64,000 bases of DNA from Colwellia psychrerythraea 34H. GTDB lineage: Bacteria; Pseudomonadota; Gammaproteobacteria; Enterobacterales; Alteromonadaceae. Where the stretch lies: assembly GCF_000012325.1 (NCBI RefSeq), contig NC_003910.7, positions 558,001 to 622,000 on the forward strand, written 5' to 3'. Within the stretch, counting starts at the first letter, position 1. Every line of letters begins with the position of its first letter. Positions 57,689 through 64,000 of this stretch are shown piece by piece. Position numbers and translations under genes: made by a program. A model generated the notes under the pieces. That model was not told the origin of the DNA. It did not search any database and saw only the letters and a list, made by a program, of their open reading frames with translations.

Positions 57689-58057
57689 ATGATCCAAATG
57701 CAATCACAGCTGAATGTTGCTGATAACAGTGGCGCTAAGCGTGTTCAATGTATAAAGGTTCTTGGTGGCTCGCACCGTCGCTATGCACGCATTGGTGATA
57801 TCATCAAAGTTGCCGTAAAGGAAGCAAGTCCTCGCGGTAAAGTAAAAAAAGGTGATGTTCACACTGCGGTAGTGGTGCGCACTAAGAAAGGTGTTCGTCG
57901 TACAGATGGTTCTGCTATCCGTTTTGACGAAAACGCGGCTGTAATGTTAAATGCTAACTTACAACCAATTGGTACTCGTATTTTCGGGCCTGTGACACGT
58001 GAACTTCGTAATGAAAAATTTATGAAGATCGTATCATTAGCACCAGAAGTACTATAA
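57689..58057 (+). CDS. rplN: 50S ribosomal protein L14 (uL14)
   Basis: A 122-residue protein; [28 protein letters not shown] is the conserved uL14 start. It binds 23S rRNA near the 30S interface. It is the first gene of the spc operon here. The genes that normally precede it (S10 operon ending rpmC-rpsQ) are absent and dtd lies upstream instead. Confidence 0.98.
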   Translation: MIQMQSQLNVADNSGAKRVQCIKVLGGSHRRYARIGDIIKVAVKEASPRGKVKKGDVHTAVVVRTKKGVRRTDGSAIRFDENAAVMLNANLQPIGTRIFGPVTRELRNEKFMKIVSLAPEVL

Positions 58058-58069
58058 GGAGTCACGATA

Positions 58070-58384
58070 ATGGCATCTAAAATTCGTCGTGATGATGAAG
58101 TAATTATACTTGCAGGTAAAGACAAGGGCAAAACTGGTAAAGTTACCAAAGTTCTTGTTGAAGACGGCAAAGTATTCGTAGAAGGTATTAACCTAATCAA
58201 GAAACACACTAAGCCTGTACCTCAGTTACAGCAGCCTGGTGGGATTGTTGAAAAAGAAGCACCTTTACAAGTTTCCAACGTAGCGATCGTTAACTCAGCA
58301 ACGGGTAAAGCAGATCGTGTTGGTTTTAGAATTGAAGACGGCAAAAAAGTACGTTTTTTCAAATCTAATAACGAATTAATTTAA
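58070..58384 (+). CDS. rplX: 50S ribosomal protein L24 (uL24)
   Basis: A 104-residue protein with a KOW-like start ([22 protein letters not shown]). It is an assembly initiator that binds the 5' domain of 23S rRNA. It lies 12 nt after rplN with an AGGAG RBS. Confidence 0.98.
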   Translation: MASKIRRDDEVIILAGKDKGKTGKVTKVLVEDGKVFVEGINLIKKHTKPVPQLQQPGGIVEKEAPLQVSNVAIVNSATGKADRVGFRIEDGKKVRFFKSNNELI

Positions 58385-58396
58385 TTGGAGTAAACG

Positions 58397-58942
58397 ATGG
58401 CGAAACTGCATGATTTATATAAAGATACAGTTGTAGCTGAGTTGCAAAAGCAATTTGGTTATAAAAGTGTCATGCAAGTCCCTCGGATTGAAAAGATCAC
58501 CCTTAACATGGGTGTTGGTGAAGCTATTTCTGATAAGAAAGTTTTAGAACACGCCACAAATGATCTTACTGCAATCTCAGGGCAAAAGCCGATCACGACA
58601 GTAGCACGCAAATCAGTTGCGGGCTTCAAAATTCGTGAAGGCTACCCTATTGGTACGAAAGTAACTCTACGCGGCGAGCGTATGTGGGAATTTTTAGAGC
58701 GTTTAATCTCTATTTCTATTCCTCGTATCCGTGACTTCCGTGGCTTAAATCCTAAGTCATTTGATGGTCGTGGTAACTACAGCATGGGCGTTCGTGAGCA
58801 AATTATCTTCCCTGAAATCGAATACGATAAAATCGATAAGATTCGTGGATTAGATATCACTATTACTACTAGCGCGAAAGATAACGAAGAAGGACTAGCT
58901 TTATTGTCTGCCTTTGATTTCCCGTTCAAGAAGAAGGTGTAG
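58397..58942 (+). CDS. rplE: 50S ribosomal protein L5 (uL5)
   Basis: A 181-residue protein with [24 protein letters not shown] ([19 protein letters not shown]) and [12 protein letters not shown], matching uL5. It binds 5S rRNA and contacts S13. TTGGAG RBS, 12 nt after rplX. In E. coli the mRNA around this start is the S8 repressor site; not tested here. Confidence 0.98.
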   Translation: MAKLHDLYKDTVVAELQKQFGYKSVMQVPRIEKITLNMGVGEAISDKKVLEHATNDLTAISGQKPITTVARKSVAGFKIREGYPIGTKVTLRGERMWEFLERLISISIPRIRDFRGLNPKSFDGRGNYSMGVREQIIFPEIEYDKIDKIRGLDITITTSAKDNEEGLALLSAFDFPFKKKV

Positions 58943-58946
58943 AGTT

Positions 58947-59252
58947 ATGGCTAAAACGTCAATGAAAGCTCGTGAAGCTAAAAGAACCAAGTTAGTAGCA
59001 CAATATGCTGAAAAGCGTGCTGCGTTAAAAGCAATCATCTCAGGTACTGATTCTTCGGATGAAGAACGCTGGGATGCTGTATTGAAACTTCAAAGTTTAC
59101 CTCGTGATTCGAGCAGTAGTCGTCAACGTAACCGTTGTAACATTACTGGACGTCCACATGGTTTCTTACGCAAATTTGGTTTGAGCCGTATTAAATTACG
59201 CGAAACTATGATGCGTGGTGAAGTTCCAGGTCTTAAGAAAGCTAGTTGGTAA
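58947..59252 (+). CDS. rpsN: 30S ribosomal protein S14 (uS14)
   Basis: A 101-residue protein, [16 protein letters not shown] at the N-terminus and [25 protein letters not shown] near the C-terminus. It is the long, zinc-free form. The start at 58947 (4 nt after the rplE stop, GTGTAGAG before it) is chosen over an in-frame upstream codon within rplE because it matches the family N-terminus. Confidence 0.97.
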   Translation: MAKTSMKAREAKRTKLVAQYAEKRAALKAIISGTDSSDEERWDAVLKLQSLPRDSSSSRQRNRCNITGRPHGFLRKFGLSRIKLRETMMRGEVPGLKKASW

Positions 59253-59271
59253 TTCACGGGAGTAAATGGTT

Positions 59272-59661
59272 ATGATGACTGATCCTATCGCGGACATGTT
59301 TACACGCATCCGCAACGGTCAATCTGCAGCAAAAGTTGCAGTACAAATGCCATCTTCTAAAGTTAAAGTTGCAATTGCTACTTTGCTTAAAGAAGAAGGT
59401 TATATTTCAGAGTTTTCAGTATCAGGTGAAGTTAAACCTGAACTAGCTGTAACATTGAAGTATTTTGAAGGTAAAGAAGTAATTGAAAAGATCAAACGTG
59501 TTTCACGTCCTGGTCTTCGTATATACAAAAGCTGTGATGAACTTCCTAAAGTTCTTGCAGGTATGGGTATTGCGATCATTTCAACTTCTAAAGGTTTGAT
59601 GACGGATCGTGCCGCTCGCTCTGCGGGTATTGGCGGTGAAGTTCTTGGTTTCGTAGAGTAA
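59272..59661 (+). CDS. rpsH: 30S ribosomal protein S8 (uS8)
   Basis: About 129 residues; [15 protein letters not shown] is the conserved start and [21 protein letters not shown] the end. It is a primary 16S binder and, in E. coli, translational repressor of the spc operon. ATG at 59272 is 9 nt after CGGGAG; the ATG at 59266 is too close to it. Confidence 0.97.
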   Translation: MMTDPIADMFTRIRNGQSAAKVAVQMPSSKVKVAIATLLKEEGYISEFSVSGEVKPELAVTLKYFEGKEVIEKIKRVSRPGLRIYKSCDELPKVLAGMGIAIISTSKGLMTDRAARSAGIGGEVLGFVE

Positions 59662-59671
59662 GGAGAATAAT

Positions 59672-60205
59672 ATGTCTCGTGTTGCAAAAGCACCTGTCGT
59701 TGTTCCTGCTGGCGTTACCATTACGTTATCAGGTCAAGACATTACAGTTAAAGGTCCAATAGGCGAATTATCTCGCACGATCCACAGTGACGTTGTTGTT
59801 TCTCAAGAAGAAAACAACATTATTACTAATATCGTTGCTGATGTTAAAGGCGCTTGGGCTCAAGCCGGTACTACACGTGCTTTAATCAATAATATGGTTG
59901 AAGGTGTTAGTAAAGGTTTTGAAAAGAAATTAGTTTTACAAGGTGTTGGTTACCGTGCCAAAGCTGCTGGTAAGTCTTTAGACTTATCTTTAGGTTTTTC
60001 ACACCCAATCAAACATGCGATTCCTGAAGGAATTACTTGTGAAACTCCTAGCCAAACTGAAGTTACACTGAAAGGTTGTGATAAGCATTTAGTTGGTCAA
60101 ACCGCTGCGAACATTCGTGCATACCGTAAACCTGAGCCTTATAAAGGTAAAGGTGTTCGTTATGTTGATGAATACGTTCGTCGTAAAGAAGCTAAGAAGA
60201 AGTAG
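59672..60205 (+). CDS. rplF: 50S ribosomal protein L6 (uL6)
   Basis: A 177-residue protein with the two-fold L6 structure and the C-terminal signature [16 protein letters not shown]. It sits near the factor-binding site. AAGGAG RBS; 10 nt after rpsH. Confidence 0.98.
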   Translation: MSRVAKAPVVVPAGVTITLSGQDITVKGPIGELSRTIHSDVVVSQEENNIITNIVADVKGAWAQAGTTRALINNMVEGVSKGFEKKLVLQGVGYRAKAAGKSLDLSLGFSHPIKHAIPEGITCETPSQTEVTLKGCDKHLVGQTAANIRAYRKPEPYKGKGVRYVDEYVRRKEAKKK

Positions 60206-60214
60206 GGTAATACT

Positions 60215-60568
60215 ATGGATAAGAGATCATCTCGTTTGCGCCGCGCTAAACGCGCTCGTGCAAAAATTAGCGAGTTGGGTGCGAATCGTTTAGTTATATT
60301 CCGTACTCCTCGTCACATTTACGCTCAATTGATCGCTCCAACTGGTTCTGAAGTAATCGCATCTGCGTCTACTTTAGACAAAGAAGTTAGTGCTCAAATT
60401 GAAAAAACAGGTAATGTTGCAGCAGCAACTGCAGTAGGTAAAGCAATCGCTGAACGTGCTGTAGCAAAAGGTATCACTAAGATAGCTTTTGATCGCTCTG
60501 GTTTCCTTTACCACGGTCGCGTAAAAGCGTTAGCAGAAGCAGCTCGTGAAGCTGGTCTTCAATTCTAG
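60215..60568 (+). CDS. rplR: 50S ribosomal protein L18 (uL18)
   Basis: A 117-residue protein, [18 protein letters not shown] with a basic N-terminus and the C-terminal [24 protein letters not shown]. It binds 5S rRNA together with L5. Confidence 0.98.
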   Translation: MDKRSSRLRRAKRARAKISELGANRLVIFRTPRHIYAQLIAPTGSEVIASASTLDKEVSAQIEKTGNVAAATAVGKAIAERAVAKGITKIAFDRSGFLYHGRVKALAEAAREAGLQF

Positions 60569-60577
60569 GGGTTGATA

Positions 60578-61087
60578 ATGGCTAATCATAATCAAGAAAA
60601 CTCACAGCAAAGTGATATGGCTGAAAAGCTAATTGCCGTTAACCGCGTTTCAAAAGTGGTTAAAGGTGGTCGCATATTCAGTTTTACTGCACTAACAGTA
60701 GTTGGTGACGGTAATGGTCGCGTTGGTTTTGGTTACGGTAAAGCACGTGAAGTGCCTGCTGCAATCCAAAAAGCAATGGAAAAAGCGCACCGTAACATAG
60801 TAACGATTGACTTGAAGGGTACTACTCTTCAACATGTTATTACGGGCAAACATTCTGGTTCTAAAGTCTTCATGAAACCAGCTTCTGAAGGTACAGGTAT
60901 CATCGCCGGTGGCGCGATGCGTGCAGTACTTGAAGTTGCAGGCGTTCAGAACGTATTGTCAAAAGCATACGGTTCTACTAACCCAATCAACGTAGTTCGC
61001 GCTACTGTTTCTGCCCTAGTGAATATGCATTCACCAGAAGGCATGGCAGCTAAACGTGGCAAACGCGTTGACGAAATTTTGGGGTAA
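60578..61087 (+). CDS. rpsE: 30S ribosomal protein S5 (uS5)
   Basis: About 169 residues with the S5 signature [29 protein letters not shown] and [15 protein letters not shown]. It functions in decoding fidelity and mRNA unwinding. The ATG at 60578 after AGGGG is chosen over an in-frame TTG at 60572. The N-terminal extension [17 protein letters not shown] is longer and more polar than in E. coli. Confidence 0.97.
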
Positions 61088-61093
61088 TTGAGA

Positions 61094-61273
61094 ATGTCTA
61101 AAACAGTTAAAGTAACTCAACTAAAAAGTTCTATCGGTCGTTTACCGAAGCATAGAGCTACATTAAAAGGCCTTGGTCTACGTCGTATCAATCATACAGT
61201 TGAGTTAGAAGACACTCCATCTGTACGTGGTATGATTAACAAGGTTTACTATATGGTTAAGGTGGAGGATTAA
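61094..61273 (+). CDS. rpmD: 50S ribosomal protein L30 (uL30)
   Basis: About 59 residues; [30 protein letters not shown] is the L30 core. It lies 6 nt after rpsE and 2 nt before rplO. ATG at 61094 is used rather than the in-frame TTG at 61088 that adjoins the rpsE stop. Confidence 0.97.
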   Translation: MSKTVKVTQLKSSIGRLPKHRATLKGLGLRRINHTVELEDTPSVRGMINKVYYMVKVED

Positions 61274-61275
61274 TT

Positions 61276-61710
61276 ATGCATTTAAATACTTTATCCCCTG
61301 CACCGGGATCTCACAAAGCTAGAAAACGCTGTGGTCGTGGTATTGGTTCAGGCATCGGTAAAACTGGTGGTCGTGGTCATAAAGGTCAGAAATCTCGTTC
61401 TGGCGGTAGTGTACGTCCAGGTTTTGAAGGTGGTCAAATGCCATTGAAACAACGTTTACCTAAATTTGGTTTTACTTCACGTAAATCTTTAGTTCGCGCT
61501 GAAGTTCGTTTACACGAATTAAACCTTATCACTGGTGATGTTGTTGATATTCATGCACTTAAAGACGCTGGCCTAATTACACGTAATATCGTAGCTGTTA
61601 AAGTTATGTTATCTGGCGAAATTACTCGTCCAATTACATTACGTGGTATTGCAGTAACTAAAGGCGCACAAGCAGCTATTGAAGCTGCTGGTGGCAAAGT
61701 AGAGGAATAA
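61276..61710 (+). CDS. rplO: 50S ribosomal protein L15 (uL15)
   Basis: A 144-residue protein with the glycine/arginine-rich N-terminus ([28 protein letters not shown]) that threads through 23S rRNA, and the [18 protein letters not shown] block. It is a late-assembly protein. Its N-terminus has a Cys in place of the more usual residue, which is not remarkable. Confidence 0.98.
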   Translation: MHLNTLSPAPGSHKARKRCGRGIGSGIGKTGGRGHKGQKSRSGGSVRPGFEGGQMPLKQRLPKFGFTSRKSLVRAEVRLHELNLITGDVVDIHALKDAGLITRNIVAVKVMLSGEITRPITLRGIAVTKGAQAAIEAAGGKVEE

Positions 61711-61716
61711 TACACA

Positions 61717-63054
61717 ATGGCTACACCAGGAACGGCTACCTCACAAGGTAGTAAGGGCGCAGGCGGTTTGTCTGAGCTTAAACAAAGATTATGGTTCGTA
61801 TTCGTTGCCTTAGTTGTGCTTCGTTTAGGGTCTTTTGTGCCAATCCCTGGTATTGACGCCGCTGTATTAGCTCAGTTCTTTGAACAACAAAAGGGCACTA
61901 TCGTAGAGATGTTTAACATGTTCTCCGGTGGTGCACTTGAGCGAGCCTCAGTGTTGGCACTTGGTATTATGCCGTACATCTCAGCTTCGATTATTATGCA
62001 ATTGCTTACTGTGGTTCATCCCGCAATGGCAGAGCTTAAAAAAGAAGGTGAAGCTGGACGTCGTAAAATCAGTCAATACACACGCTACGGCACTTTAGTT
62101 CTAGCAACAGTACAATCAATAGCGATTGCCAGAAGTTTACCGGAAATGATGCAAGGGCTTGTTATTAATGCAGGCTTTAGTTTCTATTTCACCGCAGTAA
62201 TTAGTTTGATCACTGGTACCATGTTTTTAATGTGGTTAGGTGAACAAATTACTGAACGCGGTATCGGTAATGGTATTTCGATTATTATTTTTGCAGGTAT
62301 TGTTGCTGGCATGCCATCCGCGGTTGGTCAAACAGCTGAAATGGCGCGTCAAGGTGAATTGCACTTATTAGTATTATTGCTTATAGGCGTTGTGGTATTT
62401 GCAGTAACTTTCTTAGTAGTATTTGTGGAACGTGGTCAACGACGTATTGTTGTTAACTACGCTAAACGTCAGCAAGGCCGTAAGGTGTTTGCTGCGCAAA
62501 GTACCCATTTACCTTTGAAAGTGAATATGGCTGGTGTTATACCGCCAATCTTTGCCTCAAGTTTAATCTTGTTTCCAGGCACGCTTGCGAGCTGGTTTGG
62601 TCAAGGTGACGGCCCCGTTGCTGACTTCTTACAAGGTGTTTCAGGAGCTATGTCTCCAGGACAACCTTTGTATGTAATGATGTTAGCAGCAGCAATTATA
62701 TTTTTCTGTTTCTTTTACACGGCTCTTGTTTTCAATCCGCGTGAAACTGCAGATAACTTGAAAAAGTCTGGTGCGTTCATTCCAGGGATTCGTCCGGGTG
62801 AACAAACATCCAAATATATTGATAAAGTCATGACACGTTTAACCCTTTGTGGTGCGGCGTATATTACCTTTGTCTGTTTGGTTCCACAGTTTATGATCAT
62901 GGCATGGGACGTACAGTTCTATTTCGGCGGGACATCTTTATTGATTATCGTAGTAGTGATTATGGACTTTATGGCACAAGTACAAACGCATATGATGTCT
63001 CATCAATATGACAATGTACTTAAAAAAGCGAACTTGAAAGGCTATGGTCGTTAG
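61717..63054 (+). CDS. secY: Protein translocase subunit SecY
   Basis: A 445-residue protein with ten membrane helices; the SecY blocks [27 protein letters not shown] and [29 protein letters not shown] are clear. It is the channel for post- and co-translational export with SecE and SecG. As in E. coli it is encoded in the ribosomal spc operon, 6 nt after rplO. Confidence 0.98.
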   Translation: MATPGTATSQGSKGAGGLSELKQRLWFVFVALVVLRLGSFVPIPGIDAAVLAQFFEQQKGTIVEMFNMFSGGALERASVLALGIMPYISASIIMQLLTVVHPAMAELKKEGEAGRRKISQYTRYGTLVLATVQSIAIARSLPEMMQGLVINAGFSFYFTAVISLITGTMFLMWLGEQITERGIGNGISIIIFAGIVAGMPSAVGQTAEMARQGELHLLVLLLIGVVVFAVTFLVVFVERGQRRIVVNYAKRQQGRKVFAAQSTHLPLKVNMAGVIPPIFASSLILFPGTLASWFGQGDGPVADFLQGVSGAMSPGQPLYVMMLAAAIIFFCFFYTALVFNPRETADNLKKSGAFIPGIRPGEQTSKYIDKVMTRLTLCGAAYITFVCLVPQFMIMAWDVQFYFGGTSLLIIVVVIMDFMAQVQTHMMSHQYDNVLKKANLKGYGR

Positions 63055-63084
63055 ACCGAGTTGATTTAGTTAACGGAGTATAAA

Positions 63085-63198
63085 ATGAAAGTACGTGCAT
63101 CCGTAAAAAAGATTTGTCGTAATTGTAAAGTGGTAAAGCGTAAAGGCGTAATTCGCGTTCTTTGTGTTGAACCAAAGCACAAACAAAGACAAGGTTAA
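63085..63198 (+). CDS. rpmJ: 50S ribosomal protein L36 (bL36)
   Basis: A 37-residue protein starting [20 protein letters not shown]. It is the zinc-binding form: Cys11, Cys14, Cys27 and His32 are all present. CGGAG precedes the ATG, 30 nt after secY. It is too short to be found by simple frame-length filters and closes the spc operon. Confidence 0.97.
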   Translation: MKVRASVKKICRNCKVVKRKGVIRVLCVEPKHKQRQG

Positions 63199-63228
63199 GC
63201 TTAGCTTTTAACCTAATATCTTTTAGAA

Positions 63229-63257
63229 GTGGCATTATGTAGATTTATCTGTATAAT
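63229..63257 (+). promoter_or_regulatory. alpha operon promoter
   Basis: A -10 TATAAT (63252-63257) with a 17-nt spacer from GTGGCA (63229-63234), and a GC-rich discriminator GCCGC. It allows rpsM onward to be transcribed apart from the spc operon. Confidence 0.7.
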
Positions 63258-63285
63258 GCCGCTTCGATTTGCAGAAAAAGAGAAT

Positions 63286-63352
63286 GGTTGGGTATCCTAA
63301 CGGGCTTTCCAACCAAAGTAATTTTAATTATAAATAGGAGATGTGATTAGTG
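63286..63352 (+). promoter_or_regulatory. Alpha operon leader, S4 autoregulatory site
   Basis: The GGTTGG...CCAACC helix enclosing GTATCCTAACGGGCTTTCC, the AAATAGGAG and the GTG start resemble the E. coli rpsM leader pseudoknot (GTATCC...ACGGGCTTTTC), where S4 binds and represses translation. The match is by eye from memory of that leader. Confidence 0.7.
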
Positions 63353-63706
63353 GCCCGTATCGCTGGCATTAACATCCCTGATCGTAAGCATGCAGTAATC
63401 GCCATTACTGCGATTTACGGTATCGGAGCTACACGTGCGAAAGCAATTTGTGCAGCTACTGGTATCGCTGAATCAACGAAGATCAGTGAATTAGACGAAG
63501 CAAAAATAGATTTGCTACGCGCTGAAGTGGATAAATTTACCGTTGAAGGTGATTTACGCCGTGAAGTTTCAATGAACATTAAACGTCTTATGGATTTAGG
63601 TTGTTACCGTGGCATTCGCCATCGTCGCAGTCTTCCTCTACGTGGTCAACGCACTAAAACAAATGCGCGTACCCGTAAAGGTCCTCGTAAGCCAATTAAG
63701 AAGTAA
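63350..63706 (+). CDS. rpsM: 30S ribosomal protein S13 (uS13)
   Basis: A 118-residue protein starting with GTG, 9 nt after AGGAG. It has [25 protein letters not shown] at the start, the [23 protein letters not shown] tail and a helix-two-turn-helix core. It binds the 16S head and contacts L5 across the subunit bridge. GTG start and leader match the S4-regulated alpha operon. Confidence 0.98.
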   Translation: MARIAGINIPDRKHAVIAITAIYGIGATRAKAICAATGIAESTKISELDEAKIDLLRAEVDKFTVEGDLRREVSMNIKRLMDLGCYRGIRHRRSLPLRGQRTKTNARTRKGPRKPIKK

Positions 63707-63719
63707 GAGGAACTAGACA

Positions 63720-64000
63720 ATGGCTAAAACACCAGTTCGTACGCGTAAACGCGTAAAAAAACAAGTTGCTGATGGCATGGCTCATATCCATGCTTCTTTC
63801 AACAACACAATCGTGACTCTTACAGACCGTCAAGGTAATGCGTTATCTTGGGCGACTGCCGGTGGTTCAGGTTTCCGTGGTTCACGTAAATCAACTCCGT
63901 TCGCTGCGCAAGTAGCTGCAGACCGCGCAGGCGCTGTTGCAAAAGAGTTTGGCTTGAAGAATATTGAAGTGTTCGTAAAAGGTCCAGGTCCAGGTCGTGA
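63720..64000 (+). CDS. rpsK: 30S ribosomal protein S11 (uS11), 3' end outside window
   Basis: The first 93 codons are present, reading [20 protein letters not shown], then [19 protein letters not shown] and [14 protein letters not shown]. This is the uS11 core. The gene starts 13 nt after rpsM with AGAGGAAC. The C-terminus lies beyond position 64000. Confidence 0.97.
   Translation, partial: MAKTPVRTRKRVKKQVADGMAHIHASFNNTIVTLTDRQGNALSWATAGGSGFRGSRKSTPFAAQVAADRAGAVAKEFGLKNIEVFVKGPGPGR

Overview
The window looks like chromosomal DNA of a marine gammaproteobacterium of the order Alteromonadales. Colwellia is the best fit, and C. psychrerythraea is my guess from gene content: low G+C, many rRNA operons, a Wza/Wzb/Wzc polymer locus with amino-acid-ligase-like genes, ovothiol synthesis and norCB. 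I could not run a search to confirm the species.

Layout. Positions 1-8320 hold the 3' part of one rRNA operon (23S, 5S), then a complete second operon (promoter, 16S, tRNA-Ala, 23S, 5S, terminator) only about 0.5 kb downstream, then a decaying tandem array of 5S remnants. Positions 8530-12878 hold a YjbH-type outer-membrane protein, a repetitive lipoprotein and a crotonase-family enzyme. Positions 13278-20852 form a self-contained module: a membrane-fusion protein, an ABC ATPase, two MacB/FtsX-type permeases, an NtrC-type response regulator and an NtrY-like histidine kinase. It has a good sigma-54 promoter match and paired upstream inverted sites in front.

Positions 21384-41240 are a Wzx/Wzy-dependent exopolysaccharide locus: wza-wzb-wzc, flippase, polymerase, two GT4 glycosyltransferases, a small phosphoglycosyltransferase, and nucleotide-sugar genes. 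galU, ugd and a 4-epimerase would give UDP-GalA. A WbpM-like dehydratase plus a WbpV-like reductase would give UDP-QuiNAc. Two asparagine-synthetase-like proteins lack a glutaminase cysteine. One initiating transferase plus two glycosyltransferases predicts a trisaccharide repeat of QuiNAc and two uronic acids, and the two ligase-like proteins predict amidation of the uronic acids by amino acids. This agrees with my recollection of published C. psychrerythraea polymer chemistry (uronic acids amidated with alanine or threonine) and is the most exciting system in the window.

Positions 41413-44735 (minus strand) encode four envelope proteins (COG3014-type lipoprotein, YcfL, LpoB, glycine-zipper protein). 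Positions 44899-47338 hold a cupredoxin and the nitric oxide reductase norCB, behind a perfect FNR-type box. Next come a MITE-like palindromic repeat, an S10-family peptidase-like protein, and a two-gene unit pairing a divergent glutamine-synthetase-fold protein with ovoA. Then typA, two small proteins, a YihY/BrkB protein and dtd. The window ends in the spc ribosomal operon (rplN to rpmJ, including secY) and the start of the alpha operon (rpsM, rpsK). The S10 operon that normally precedes rplN is not here.

Several dispersed palindromic repeat families sit in the intergenic regions, mainly around the ABC/two-component module and the flanks of the polysaccharide locus.
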